The notes below the pieces were generated by a model. That model was not told where the DNA came from. It made no database searches and was given only the letters and a program-made list of their open reading frames with translations. From Sweltsa coloradensis (lineage: Eukaryota > Arthropoda > Insecta > Plecoptera > Chloroperlidae): a DNA stretch of 64,000 bases. Positions 21,623 through 34,518 of this stretch are shown piece by piece. Within the stretch, counting starts at the first letter, position 1. Every line of letters begins with the position of its first letter. The translations under genes and the position numbers were made by a program. The stretch covers positions 107,005-171,004 of the forward strand of contig JAMZAV010002035.1 in the NCBI GenBank assembly GCA_024449915.1. Reading direction: 5' to 3'.

Positions 21623-22266
21623 GAAAGTGTGACAGTGATGTGATAGTGTAAACTATTAATACTTACATTATGTGATCGGTACATTTCGCCGCATCATTTA
21701 TCAACTTCTGATGTTTTAGCCCAAACTGTGTGGACTACCATCGGAAAAACAAGTACTCCTGGTAATCGAATTTAAAAACTTAAAAAATATAGTCCGTCAC
21801 AAAATTTAGGCCGAAACATCGAAAGTAGAATCCTACAACGCGGTGAAATCTGCTGATCACGTTGTTAATAATATTAATATTATGCACCACAAAAGCCTTC
21901 GATTTGAAACAGTGTTAGAGTTTTTCTGATTGCTAAAAGTATTTCCAGCATCAAATTATCATAAACAATGCTTTTAGGTTACCTACTAAACTAAGTCAAG
22001 TGATCAATTTGTGTCTGATCAGTGATCAGTACCAATTTGCAAAAAGTGTTCAATTCTCATTCTCCAGCTTCTCTGAAGCTCCATTTTCACCTTTGAGAGT
22101 CGACTAGCCTAGTTTCACTAATTCTCCCTGAGAAATAGCAAATACAAAGTTCTCATTTTGCTATAAAAAGTCTTTAATTTCAGTGTATAAAGTCAATAAG
22201 CATCATTTTGTCATAAAAATAGCACCGCAATCATTACCCTTCAGCAAAATGAACATGTATTATTTA

Positions 22267-22923
22267 TAGGGGTGTGCAGGTACCTACCCGAAATTGTGGG
22301 TCGGTTGGGGTATTTAGTACCCGAACCAAAGCGCGACAATTTGGAAACCGGGTTTTTTGAATCGCGCCCGCAAGTCACGACTTCTCGCCAGTAGACGGCT
22401 TTCAGCTTGCACAGTCAGCCGGTCCAGCTGGATCGAGCGCACACTTGGGTCAAACACATGTCCCCCCACTCCTCTCAGTCAGCCTTCCCCACCCTCCCCA
22501 CCCGTGCAGTCAGCTGTGAAGTGAATTGTACGCGCACGCCCCTCCCCTCCTCTCAGCCAGCTACGACCTTGGCTATGACGAGTTACATCGCCATGCAACT
22601 ATCTCTCCTGCACTCATACGCTTACGCGCTAACTAATACACAGATGCTGGCAAAGGCGCTGGACTTTTATAGATATTTTAGTCCTATTACGTAAATATTT
22701 TGTTTTAATCAAGTAATACACGTAAAGACTTCTGCTATTATTTGTCAATTTTATAGATAGTTGTATGTTTTTACATAGGCCTGTTAAGTTGTCAAGTGGT
22801 TAATCTCAGTAATCCATAAATTAATGTTTTTATTCATATTTTGATGGAACCGGAACCGAAAAATTGGGTACTTTACTACCCGGAACCAAAACCAAAACCT
22901 AGACCTAGAACCGCACATCCCTA
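22267..22923. mobile_element. hAT-type MITE, 657 bp
   Basis: Ends TAGGGGTGTGCAGG and GCACATCCCTA, flanked by a perfect 8-bp duplication ATTATTTA (22259-22266 and 22924-22931). The 8-bp duplication assigns it to hAT. Interior is GC-rich with no transposase; the open frame at 22407-22694 has no recognisable similarity. The stretch 21623-22258 before it is the MRPL2 3' side, with no further gene. Confidence 0.85.
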
Positions 22924-23940
22924 ATTATTTATTAGCTATTATTTTACACTATAAACGAATATTTATGCCATGTAAAGTTAACTTAAGGTTAATTGGTATT
23001 AGCTAGGCGTATTCGATTATAATATTTTCAACTTCATGATAACAACTAACGTTAAAACATAATTGTCGATTTCAATGCCCAGTTAGTTGTCAAATTAATT
23101 TCATATTTTGGAGCTAAAACTGGCAAAATAATTGAGAAAAGTTCCCGATTTTGCTCTAATTTAGTAGAAAAACGTGATTATTGCCTTATTTTGCTACCAA
23201 CTTAATATTAAACAGTCATATTTGTAATCATTTTGTGAAAAAAAAAAAAAGTCATTCACAAAACTTCAAGGTCCCTAGCTATATGCCTATACAACAAGAA
23301 GGCAGTCTTCTGGAGTATCTAGACTAGGTATACTAGTAAGAGTAAGTGAGTAACTAACTAGGTAGTATATAAATCCTGTATTTAAAGTGGACTTCCACTA
23401 GAGTTTGGTTCACAGGTATAAGGAATTTTTTCCCCTCTTTACCACCTTCACCTTCCTCGCACAGGCAGAGTGCACAAGAGGTAGAGCTTATCTATCTCAC
23501 AGTTCCTCTACCCAGTGGTCTCTCTAAACCCTCCAATCAAATTATTTTCCCTTTCCTATCATTATGTAAAATGTTATAAATTACCTTTTAAATGGTCTTG
23601 AGTTCTATGGCCACCTTCCATTATTATTAAATAAAATACTATTGCAATTTTAACCAAAATTCTTCATTTGCATGATATTGATCGGGCTAGAACTGCATCA
23701 CCGAAAAGCAGGTCCCCAAATCCCCGGTCATCTTATTATGTAGTGATTATCACATGTATCTGTTTGAAAAGTACCTATATGTCACTGTTGGGTACTTCTC
23801 TAAGTACCTACCTTGTTTCTTTGCCTACAGACTATTTGCTTACTATGTTGGATATTATATTACTATTAAGGATGTCATAGGGTAGGTACCCGAGTCACCC
23901 CAATCCATTTTAAGAATTTGAATCTTTCTCGGGTTTGTTA

Positions 23941-24290
23941 TTTTATTATTATTATTATTATTAAAGTAAATATATATATATATATATATGAATATAAGAT
24001 TTTTAAGCATAAGCCCGCTTTAAGGACATAGTTATTGATTCATAGCAGTTGTCGAAAAAGTTTGCCCGACTGGGGTTCGAATCCCCAAAACCTCCGGCTT
24101 AACGTGCCATAGCTTTACCAATTGAGCTACCAGGACCACAGAACAAACCTTCACTAAACTGCTATTTGTTGTGATTGTTGACCTCCATGACATAAATCGA
24201 ACAGAAGACTGCAATGTAGCTGTCAAATCTGAAAGATCACATGTATATATATATATATATATATAATATATATATATTATATTAAATTAA
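23941..24290 (-). repeat. tRNA-derived SINE between TA microsatellites
   Basis: Between (TTA)n/(TA)n at 23941-23989 and (TA)n at 24243-24280. Minus strand 24135-24055 reads GGTAGCTCAATTGGTAAAGC (A box) and GGGGATTCGAACCCC (T arm), with anticodon loop ACGTTAA (GTT). The acceptor stem pairs poorly, so I call a SINE head. 22932-23940 shows nothing else but a CT-rich stretch and an AATAAA at 23632. Confidence 0.55.
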
Positions 24291-24480
24291 TATATAAGTA
24301 TAAAAAAGTTATTGGTTTACTAAAAATGACCACGACTGCTTTCCGAGATACTGCATTGGATACCTGCTCGTGGCTGGCGGTAATGATCACTCAATAGAGA
24401 ACTTAAAACACCTCAAAAGTCAAAACGCATTTTAGGCGATCAAACATTTAATGCAGATCCAAAAAAATATTCATCTACGG

Positions 24481-25228
24481 CAGAGTCGATAAAGAAGTTT
24501 CCCCTTTGGGGAGGTCCCCCAACTCCCTATACCGCCCTGGGTTAAATAAAAAGTCGGTTTTTGGCGTTTTGAATCTAACGTTCTGCGCGACTCTGTGTGA
24601 CGATTGATGGAACTACTTCAATAAAACTACGTCACTTTTCTACTAGTAGTTAACAGTCGTTGATGACAAATGGCGTGAAACATGAAAATATTAAATACGA
24701 TCGAATGTTGGCGAATGTTTTCGCATAAAGCAAACTCTCTTTATTGATGAGGATATTTCTGATGGAGTAGACCTAAGCTTAGGACCTAGGCCGACAATAT
24801 GTATTGTTCAAGATTTCGATTTGAGTGCCTAAGGCGTACTTACGTCTGAAAACGGTATTGTGGCCTTGGGCCTAGGCTGCACTTACCGTAAGGCTTAAAC
24901 AACCCATATCTCAATTAATTTCGCACAAAAATGTCAGTGACGCCTGCGCGCAACACTTTATAGTACAATAACAAATCAAAAGTAAATCGTTTTAAAAGAC
25001 TAGGGCCCAGGACTAATATGATTGAAATAAAATTAAAGTTTGACGTTTCGTCTGTTGTTTTGTTAATTGCATTGTCACTGCACATTGATAATCTACTGAT
25101 CGTATTTAGCGTGCAGTGCTTTTATTAGTTTCACATTGAAGCCGCCCTCAGCGCGCAGGACGTTAGATTCCATTTTGACTTGGGAGTAAGGGGACCTCCC
25201 CAACGGGGAAACTTCTTTATCGACTCTG
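24481..25228. mobile_element. hAT-like MITE, 748 bp
   Basis: Inverted ends CAGAGTCGATAAAGAAG, matched over about 100 bp (including GTTTCCCC..GGGGAGGTCCCC), flanked by a 7-bp direct repeat TCTACGG. Seven rather than eight bases makes hAT likely but not certain. No gene inside. 25229-26869 after it shows no gene. Confidence 0.7.
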
Positions 25229-26869
25229 TCTACGGCAAATAAGCCTCTGTCAGCTTTGCCCCAGACCCAGCTGCTCACGCAACCTTGTTACAGATTTGGG
25301 TTACCCGGTTCCCTCGATGTTTGGAACCGAATCCAGAATTTGTTACACTGTGACATCCCTATTGGAAATTGCATTTGACATCGTTTGACGTGTTGCAATT
25401 TGCACTGGCAAGTATGGCTCCAAACACGGTTCGGTTCGCATTCATGCTGTGCGCACTGCTAGTGGAATACAAAACACGAACGCACTCAGTGCGATCATTG
25501 GAATTCACCATTTATAATTCCTCTGGTTTGAGCCAGATTTCCATGAGAAGAAAGATGCATTCCAATATTCAGCAGCTGACTGTCTAAAAAACAAAGCGTT
25601 TTGCACTGAGCACATAGCTAAATGCTTGCAAACAGTCAGTGGAGATTTTTCCACTAATTCCGCTAGGTAAATCAGTCAAAGTAACGGATAAGAATTCTTC
25701 AAGAACAATTCAACACTGCTATGTTTACGCTCAACGTATTTTTTGGACATAGATTTATTTTGTTATTGATCCTCATCTCTGGTATGACATACTCAATGTT
25801 AGGCCTATGGAAATATCGTGAAGATCGTAAATTCAAATCACAAGTTAACTATAATTTCGGTATATGTATTTATTTTATAGCTATAGATTAATACACAATA
25901 GTCAAACGAATATTAAATATAAGCCAATGTTAAATTAAAATTATGTGGTCAGGACATTTAACATTCACAATCATAACTTTTTTCTGCATAATGGTAATGA
26001 TACCACCGTTGTCAGTCATCACAGTAAAGGCACCAGGCACTTCGCTTCTCTTCTACTTGATGTTCTTGTAGTGTCTGGCATATCCCATATAAGATAACTG
26101 ACAGCTTAACTTTGATGGAATTGTTTGCATGCTTCAAACCTGTAACCAAAAAACATGAAGACTTTTATGACCTAATGTGAAAATATTGTAACTTCATTAA
26201 TCCACAACTAAGGCAATTTCCAATATTCAGCAGCTTGCAGTATTTTTTTACGCTTGCTCCGCTTGCAAGCAAATCCATAGACCCAGCACAAAACGCAGAT
26301 CGATTTTGTGACAGGCCTTGACTTAAACGCGGGGCCGTAACCTAGAGACTAGAGTGCTTTATTTGGTAGGCCTAGCCCACACAGTTTTTATCAAAGGCAT
26401 GATTTTTTTGTATAAACAATAAAATTGATTTTAATCTTAAAAATCCACACTTGTAGATTTTTTATATTTTATTTTATTATTATTAAGTGTAAAATAATGC
26501 TATTATAACAGGACATCTATAATCGGTGTTTCTTACATAAATATGCCGGTCTCTAGTTGGTCATTGTTTGCTCGTCGATTGTGTCGGCGTCTACAGGGTT
26601 GGCTTGGTCAGCTTTAAATTTAATGTTTCCCACTGAAAATTTGTTCTGTGACTGAGTGGGAAGGGGAAGGTAATACAAATGAATGCATTTAAAAAAATAT
26701 ATACTATCTTCATTTAAATCAATGTTTCAATGATGACGACATGAGGAACTAGGGCGTTTCAACCGGTTACGACATCTTGCGCCGCCTATGATATGTAAGT
26801 TAATGAATTGAGTTTATGGAGTGTTTGATGATTAATTTATTATATTGTTTTGAATGTTTTCCAAGTTTA

Positions 26870-27268
26870 ATTTGATTGATTTGATATTGCTTAATGTCTC
26901 ATATTAATGCACTAAGGCTATTCGAGACGGTGAGTGGTGATAGATGACGATGAAATATGAATAGGAGGGCGGAGGGGAAACCCGGTACCGGAACGTAGCC
27001 TACTCCTTTCGAAAAGTACCAAGGCGACCAACGGATTTACGTCCCTTCCGAAAGGACGATGTAACCTTGACAGTCATATAGGTTCCTCTACTAACCCGGA
27101 CTGCCGAGCAGATGTTGAGGAAAACGAAGCCGTTACACTAGCTATCGAACCCTCGATCTGCTCTAACCAGCGGTATACATGTGTCTCAGGCTAGAGCGTT
27201 CACCCACTCTACCCCTGACCACGCCCGAAGGTTGCTTAACTTTGGTAGTATTCGAGTGGGAACCGGCT
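26870..27268 (-). mobile_element. 5S rRNA-derived SINE, copy 2
   Basis: Minus-strand relative of 19145-19565: 5S-like part at 27190-27265 (inverse of AAGTTAAGCAACCTTCGGGC and GGGTGAACGC), the GTAACGGCTTCGTTTTCC body, and an inverted ATTGATT tail near 26873. It is more diverged and has an extra short insertion near the B-box position. Confidence 0.7.
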
Positions 27269-28340
27269 AAATGACCTTGGCTAAACCGCTAGCTTTCCAA
27301 TTTGAAAAAGAAAAGAACATGATGGAGATGTCAGTAGTAATAGCAAAAGAAAAATGATTTATTTGAATGAATTAAATTGTGATCAATAAATTACTTTGAA
27401 TGAGAAATAGAGAAAGTTTGTTGCCGATATGTGATAGAAGGTTTTTTTATATGAATGGGTGAGATCAAATTGCGTGGGCAATGCATCATACATATTTAAT
27501 ACATTCTGCTAAATATGATGTACTGTTAAAGGTACAGGTACGTCACGTCCGGGATTCTTTTCTCTGGTTAAGAGATATTGTGAGTTAGACGTTTGTGGCC
27601 TATTCGAATTTGGGACAATACCACCTCCTCTCTCACCTCTAGAGGCAGGAAGACAAATTTTATTAGTCAGTGTGGGCATTGCTATGCAATTTATTATTTT
27701 GCACCACACCCCAAGAAATAGTTCTTTTTCTTTAACCATTTAAAACCGGCTAGCCATGCCCAACGCTTCACCCATGTTTTCTCATTCTTAGTTTAATATA
27801 TAGAGCTAGGATACAATATTTAGACAAAGACAAGGGCCTTTGGAGCGCAGCGACCGACCAATCTTACAACAAAACTCAAATGGGACTCCATTTGTGTGTG
27901 CGAGTTTGTCACGCGCACAGATCAAATCAATGAACTGATCTTACTGAAATTTTAAACAAACATATGGTACTAAAACAAATATGAGGGTGCTGAAAACATT
28001 TGCAACAAAATCTGTTAAATCCCTTCATCCATCTTACTTCCACATTTATGCTACATACATTGGCGTTGGTCTCAACTTATTCCTCGATCCCCGGGCCAAA
28101 GTTACCTTGTAGGCCCTAGATTAGATACCTTTTTGTTATTGTAGGCCTAAATGCTTTATTTCAAAATTGATTCTGAAATCTGAAATAGATTAAATACATA
28201 ATATGGTACGGTACATAATTAATAATTATATAACTTTTTTCCATATTTTATGTAAGTAGCTTATAAAGCTAGGGCTGCATTGGAAATTAGAATTGGAATT
28301 TGAATGGGGTCTTTAAGCCTAGCCTAGGCCCTCCACCAGT
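27269..28340. other. intergenic, no gene seen
   Basis: AT-rich sequence. I see no exon, RNA gene or element ends that I can pair. A lone hAT-like terminus CAGTGGCGCGCTGACC sits at 28338 without a partner. Confidence 0.45.
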
Positions 28341-28557
28341 GGCGCGCTGACCATATAAGACCAGGAGCAATTGCTCCTGGTCCTAAAGGGGGTGGGTGGG
28401 TGGGTCCCCGGAGGGGACCATTTATTTGTATTTATTATTTTATTTCATACTTTATTTACCTCATCATATTTAGGACATTGTAAACAATTAATAATAAACT
28501 ATATCTACATAGTTGTTTTCCAAAGGGTTTTCCAAAAACTTGTGAATGAGTTATAAG

Positions 28558-28808
28558 TTCTAGAAATCGTAAAATCGTAAAATTGCGATTTTCGTGAGAA
28601 ATAATTTTAAGATTGCGCTCAAAAACGTGGCAGTTCTAAGTTCACAGATTTCGAAGGCCTCCAGAAAATTTCATCGCAATTGGAGTATCGGTTTAGCCGG
28701 AATCGTGCTGACAAACACACAAAAATACAGAAAAAAAACAAAAAATTCCGGATTTTTTTCTCCAGTGTAGTGAAATGGAATCTTTGCTTCGCTCGCTACG
28801 CTCGCTCA
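28558..28808 (-). mobile_element. Helentron-like family B fragment
   Basis: Minus-strand 5' part of family B, ending GCTACGCTCGCTCA at 28808. Conserved blocks: CGTAAAATTGCGATTTTC, AAAACGTGGCAGTTCTAAG, TTCATCGCAATTGGAGTATC, GATTTTTTTCTCCAGTGTAG. The 3' CTAG end is missing. Confidence 0.55.
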
Positions 28809-28937
28809 CACAACAAAAGTTTTACTTTTAGAGAGTTCACTTCGAAGTTCCTTCAGTGGGTGGATCCCGTTGATGTTGTGTCACCTCACATTTGTCGACG
28901 TGTCGTAACAAAATCAACAAGTCGTTTGCCTGTTTAA

Positions 28938-29441
28938 ATGTGTTCTTTATTTTGTGCTTCATATTTTATCGATGTATCTAAAATATTAAAATATTGGGTG
29001 GTTTGATCTTGTAGTTAGAATTCAATTTGACTTGATATTGCACATGATTTATTCAATTAAAAAATATTTCATTCCTCTATGCTGAAGAGTAACATTACTG
29101 AATTGTTATCTTCTACCATACCAAGTACCCCAACAATACCTCATGTCTGATAAAGTTTATTATTCATTATATAAACAGCTGTTAAAATAAATCACATAAA
29201 AACGACCATGGTTTAGCCAACGGGTTCGTTGGCTCTTTTAAATCTTTAAATGATGTTTTCTGTATTTTGTGTCATCATATAGCGATGTATCTTAAATGTA
29301 AGAGGTTGGATATGATTTGATTTTGCACAAGGAATTAAATTTGACTTGATATTTTACATACGTTTCTTCAATTAAAATATTTCATTTCTCCATGTTGGAG
29401 GGTAATGTTACTGAATTGTTATCTTCTAGACTTCTATACCT
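28938..29441. repeat. direct repeat pair, about 190 bp
   Basis: 28938-29120 and 29247-29441 share GATGTATCT.AAAT, TTGACTTGATATT, ATTTCAT and ACTGAATTGTTATCTTCTA in order. Probably an old tandem duplication. 29450-30211 holds no feature I can name. Confidence 0.6.
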
Positions 29442-30219
29442 TCCATATTAATAATCCTGAAATTCAGGCACCTGTCCTGCTGTCCCTAGAAAAAACACCC
29501 GGTACGGGTAATTGTCCCAGTTTTTCTTTAAGGACGTTTTCTTAATATAATCTGTTTAAACAAATCAAATGAAATCAAACCTATCTATCGATCAAATTTC
29601 TAAGTGCAAAACGGGGACCAGACCAGCCAGGGGGCGTGAAAATTAAGAACAATGAAAACGTCTTGGAGGACTGATGAATTTTGTTTTTTTCTTGCATGTA
29701 ATGGGTTTGTATTCTGTTACCAAAAAGTTATTTTCTAGTGCTTAAAACTCGTTAAAACGCACCGAACACACCCTAAGAATTGAAAATTTTTCCGGGGCTG
29801 AGGTTGGATACAGGATAACTGGATAAGCCCTATCAGATCTAGCTGAGATGCTGTCGCTGAGGATGACAAATTTATTTTTGTTGGGAGGAAAGGTTGGCGT
29901 TTTGCAATTTTCTGGGTTGTTCAGGCAAGTACAAACATATTTGTCATGTTTGGTAACCAGAACATCACAGAGGAAGAAAAACTACAAACCCTGACTATCA
30001 AAGCTGAGAAAAACATAAAAATAAACAAGAGGTCGTGTGGCGCAACCTATTGCAGTGCCTTCCCGCACTGGTACTTTCCGCCGCATGTTCCTATCTGGTA
30101 AAATACTTACTAATCCAAAGAAAGCGGAGTAATTAAACTTAATTTTTCTCAAATGAATTTGAACAAAATAAGAATGAAAGAATAAACTTTACACCCTCAA
30201 AATATCAGTGCGGTAAAAT

Positions 30220-31027
30220 CAGAGTTGGGTAAGTTCCTTAAAAAATGGAACTAGTTCCAGTTACAAGTTCCTCATAAGAAAAAGGAACTCTTTCCAGTTC
30301 CAAGTTCCTCTAAAATAAAAGGAACTAGGGCGTTCCTAAGTTCCTTTCCAAATGGAACTAAGTTCCTAAAAGTTCCTTTTTTTCAATAACCATTTTTCTT
30401 TATATCTTCTCGAGAGGGTCAATGTAGGTATCCAAATTTCTACTTATAACCAAGAATTTGCAAAGAATGCATCTACTCTGTTTGAGATTTGGAGGAATTA
30501 AATATATGGATGAGTATGTAGGCTTTCACGACCTGTGAATCAATTTTGAATGATCTTTGGGTTGATGATGCACTGCTCCACGTTTCGCAACCAACAAGGG
30601 TGGTGAACACGGCACAACGCAACAACCCAAAAGATCATTCAAAACTCAAGGGTGAAGTTTAGCTGGCAATGCGACTAATAATTGTGAGAAACCCATGGGG
30701 GATGGGGGTTGACCACTGAGTGTAGGAATAGGGATGGGGGTATGACAAGAATTTAGAACAATAGAGGCAAATTTTAGATTTCCTGGAAATGAAGTATTTT
30801 ACAATCCCTTCACCTTGTAAGTAAACTATCCTCTTTCATTCCTTAAATTTGTACAGTCAAGTAATAAAGGAACTTATGAAAATAAGTTACAGTTCCTGGA
30901 AAATTGGGAAACTAGTTCCTCCCTTAGTTCCTGTCTGAAAAAAGGAACTAGTTCCTCCCTCAGTTCCTTAAAAAGGAACTAGTTCCTAGGAACTGGAACT
31001 GTTTAGTTCCGTTCCTACCCAACACTG
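30220..31027. mobile_element. hAT-type MITE, 808 bp
   Basis: Ends CAGAGTTGGGTAAGTTCC and the inverse of CAGTGTTGGGTAGGAAC, flanked by a perfect 8-bp duplication GGTAAAAT (30212-30219, 31028-31035). The subterminal zones are dense in GGAACTAGTTCC-type boxes over about 160 bp on each side. Centre has a smaller stem (TGATCTTTTGGGTTG-type) at 30544-30650. Confidence 0.88.
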
Positions 31028-31099
31028 GGTAAAATATAGGCCTAAGAACTTTGTCAGGAACACTTTATGAAAACAAAAATATGATGCGAGCTGATACGA

Positions 31100-31470
31100 T
31101 TATTCATATTCATATTCATATACATATTACATACACATATTCATATACTACATAGATCCCCAATAGAGTAACAGGTACATGGGATATTATACATAGTCAC
31201 AGTAGTAGTATGAATTAATTTTAAAGAGTTCAACTAGAATCACAGAAAATCGTCAATAAAATAAAATGAGTTACAGAGTAAAAAGGTTTTTAGTTTAGTT
31301 TTAAAACTATCTTCACTCCCGATGTCCTTGAGCTCAGCTGGCAGGTTATTGTATAGTCGGATCCCCGGGTTACTAGGGCTTTTCAGTCCCATGGCTAGCC
31401 TCACTGTGTCCCGGTGTAGTAGGTCTCTCTGCTGTCTGGTGGCATTATACCCAAATAAAACATGTGAATT
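31100..31470 (-). mobile_element. LINE 3' end (CR1/L2-like ORF2 tail)
   Basis: Minus strand translates as a LINE C-terminal tail with RQQRDLLHRDTVRLAMG and LYNNLPAELKDIGS..FKTKLKTFL, a phrase common near the end of CR1/L2-clade polyproteins. It is followed by a CATATT microsatellite at 31100-31155, as CR1-type elements often have. 5' parts are absent. Confidence 0.65.
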
Positions 31471-32074
31471 TATTTCATAACACGATTAATACATTCTTGG
31501 GTTAAGATTTTTCTCTGTAAATGGCCTCCTGCCGTTTACTGTAGGGCGCGATCAATTACAAAGGCATACATATTATAATGAACTTGGAACTTTAACCGAC
31601 AATAAACATTAACTTTTCAGTACGATAAAAAAACTTTGTGAAAATATTGAGAAACAAATAAAAGTAATTACATACAAAAAAAATGTTGAACTTACTCGAT
31701 TGTCTCTGCAGGCAGTCTCTTAGAAGCAATATGGATTGTTGAGGCATAACACGTCTCTGGTTATCGAGTGATTATTTCGTATTGTCTTATTATTTAGAAA
31801 CGTGTTGAAAATGCCTCATCTAGCAAGTGCATCAACAATAAAATATAAGTTTTAGCTTTTCCGCTACCAGAGCTCATACAAAGAACTTGGAGCAGACTAT
31901 TTAGAACTTATACCGACATTAAACATTAGATATAATTCAGTACTAACAAAAAAATGATTCGTGAAAATAATTGATTTTATATAGGTACTCATATAAGACA
32001 TAATGAAAGCAACAACAAAAATTGTACAGAGACAAAACCCAGATGGTAGTCTAAGAGGTCTTGAGTATGCAACT

Positions 32075-32095
32075 CCCCCCCCCCCCCCCCCCCCC
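32075..32095. repeat. poly-C run
   Basis: About 21 consecutive C; length is likely unreliable. Confidence 0.85.
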
Positions 32096-32191
32096 AATCG
32101 CTTCAATCAACAAGAGAGCGGGCCAGACCCTTTACTCAAGTTTTCATCATGCACTTAGCTGTGACCAACATAACACGGATCAAAAGCAAAA

Positions 32192-32905
32192 CATGAGTAA
32201 ATTAAACTCTCATTTAAGAACACTTACGTCCCTCAAAAAAGTATGAAATTTTAAGGAGTGATGCAGGGTTCTTTTGGGATCATGCCTGTAAAGTTACGTT
32301 TACATTAATTAATATTTTCTACCTCAAATAAATCGTAGGTCTTGATGCGCGCTAAATGTACACGTATCTGAAAAAAATAAGTAAATTAAACTTGCATTTA
32401 AGAACACTTATGCCCCCCACAAAAGTGTAAAATTTTAAGGAGTGATGCAGGGTTCCTTTGGGATCATGCCTGTGAAGTTTCGTTTATATCGGTTAATATC
32501 ATCTACCACAAATAAATACAAAGGTCTTGACGCGCACTAAATGTACACGGATCTGACTAATTTCTGTCACACACGTGCTCACAACTAATGACGTCATGAA
32601 AATTTATTTGGTAGTATTCTATTCACAAACAATCGAGGCAGGTCGTATTTGAGTTTCGTTGCGATAATGTAAAATTAATAGCAGACTTTTGATGAAAAAC
32701 TATCGCGATGTGTAAAATGTCAAAATTTTACGGCTGACTACACTTGCATTTAAGAGCACTTACGACCCTCACAAAAGTATGAAATTTTAACGAGTGATGC
32801 AGTGTTCTTTTGTAATCATGCCTGTAAAGTTTCGTTTACATTGGTTAATATCTTCTACTCAAATAAATGCATAGGTGTTGACGCGCGCTAAATGTACACG
32901 GATAC
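32192..32905. repeat. 190-bp repeat, three copies
   Basis: Units start near 32192, 32379 and 32740 (AAGAACACTTA, AAATTTTAAGGAGTGATGCAG, GATCATGCCTGT, GCGCTAAATGTACACG). Units 1 and 2 are adjacent; unit 3 follows about 180 bp of unrelated sequence (32560-32740). The array ends in (CATA)n at 32908-32963. Confidence 0.75.
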
Positions 32906-32907
32906 AA

Positions 32908-32963
32908 CATACATACATACATACATACATACATACATACATACATACATACATACATACATC
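32908..32963. repeat. (CATA)n microsatellite
   Basis: About 14 units of CATA between the 190-bp repeat and a LINE fragment. Confidence 0.9.
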
Positions 32964-33004
32964 TATAAACTTGTTGCAAACCTATAAGGCCGCATTCGCG
33001 CCCT

Positions 33005-33480
33005 AAAAAGACTAATCTCACGGATTTTCTTGGCCTAACAATAGATGAACATCTAAATTGGAACGAACAATGCAACAAATTGTCTAACAAATTAAACTCT
33101 ACTACTATACATGCATGCATTAAGGGAAGGAATATAAAATCAATTCAAATACAAAAACAGCTAAAATAGCATTTTCATCCAACTTGGAATCTCATCTCAG
33201 ATGTGGAGTGGAATTCTGGGGTGGTTCCTCAAATGGAAAAATAATTTTCACATTGCAAAAAAAAGCTCTGGGTCTAAGACAAAGCAAAGACTTTCATAAA
33301 ACCTCACTGTAAAGAACACTTTATAAAACATAATATATTAACATTCTACAGCTTATACATAATGCAAACTCTCTTGTACATACACAAACACCCCAATGAA
33401 CAATGAACATACCCTCAACTCAACAGCAACATCCACACTCACAATAGCTAGGCGGATTAGCCTAACAATTAGGGGTTTTG
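33005..33480 (+). pseudogene. degenerate non-LTR reverse transcriptase C-terminal fragment
   Basis: Plus strand, with several stops, reads FLGLTIDEHLNWNEQCNKL, then SGVVP in the position of the usual YGI.FWG, then a Q-K-K-A-L-like stretch and LYIMQTLLYIHKHPNE. This order matches the thumb region downstream of the RT palm in jockey/CR1-like LINEs. Dead fragment. Confidence 0.55.
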
Positions 33481-34380
33481 TGGTAGAGGCGTGAATTTTG
33501 GATTGTATACTCAGAACAATATTATAAGAAAATTGCCTCGAAGGAGCCATGAAAAAATCCATCCGGTTAAGGGGGTGAAAGGGGGTGAAAAAAGGGCATT
33601 TTTGAAATATTCAAAAATTCAAAAATAAAACTAAATTTGATCCTAAGATTACAAAATTAATACATATTGTAGATAAAAGTTCAAATTTTAATAAAAAAAA
33701 TATATATCACCATATAGGTATGTATATCTAACCAGGAGAAAGGGGGGGTGTACTAAAAGGGGTTGTTAAAACTAAAATAAAGAAATCCGTATTCAAATAT
33801 TATTTCTCGATTTGTTTAGTCGGGAAACACTCCCGTAGGTGTAATTGTTATTATTTACTTCAATTCAGAAATTAAAAAAGTTTATTATTTTATAAAATAT
33901 TTAGAACGCCATATTAATGTGTATTGTAGATTAAGGTCTAAATTTTAATTTAAAAAATTAAAATTTCACCATATATGTAAATCTGATCAGATTATGCGCC
34001 CTTTATCCCATTTTCATAAATTTCCTGTTGGTTATAAACTGAGAAAGCGTTGTAGTCTCATTTTAAAATAATTCCCTGCTGGTTCTCAAAAACGCGTTTA
34101 TCAGCGGACATTGTACAAGTACAACCACAAGTGCCCTGCTTTATTTCTCTATGGTGCCCACCATAGATACTACTGGTGCCCACCCACAACACAAACAACA
34201 CCCAAGACCAAAGATCCTATTATAAATAACTATGCCCAAGACCTTACCTTTGCCCTAACGCTGCTTTATCTTAGTTAATAAGATCCAGGTTCTCTACTTT
34301 GTCCAAGACAACACATTCGCTTCGAAGCGCCATTGGCCCATTTTTTGCCGGTTCGGTCGGCCAATTAAAATCGTTCCCGC
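33481..34380. other. intergenic, no gene seen
   Basis: AT-rich with weakly repeated phrases (ATTGTAGAT..AA..TTCAAATTTTAAT; CACCATATAGGTATGTA) at about 33660-33720 and 33915-33985, suggesting an old duplication. Confidence 0.4.
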
Positions 34381-34518
34381 TACTCCAAAGTGGGTTTCAC
34401 TCTTCTGTCCTTTTCTGTCCATGAAAGGGGTCTGGTAAGTAATATCTTTGCTTGGGAATTGGTAAGTTCTTTGAATCCTCCGGTCTGTATCGCGGTCTGG
34501 ATTGGTCGACCTTCCAAC

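Noticed and set aside
24055..24135. tRNA-Asn (GTT) gene on the minus strand
   Set aside because: A box, T arm and anticodon loop are good but the acceptor stem pairs poorly and the copy sits in repeat DNA, so a SINE head is more likely.
32192..32905. CRISPR-like regular repeats
   Set aside because: Units of about 190 bp without spacers in eukaryotic DNA; an ordinary tandem repeat.
32845..33120. 91-codon minus-strand frame
   Set aside because: Runs through a CATA microsatellite and is antisense to a LINE fragment.
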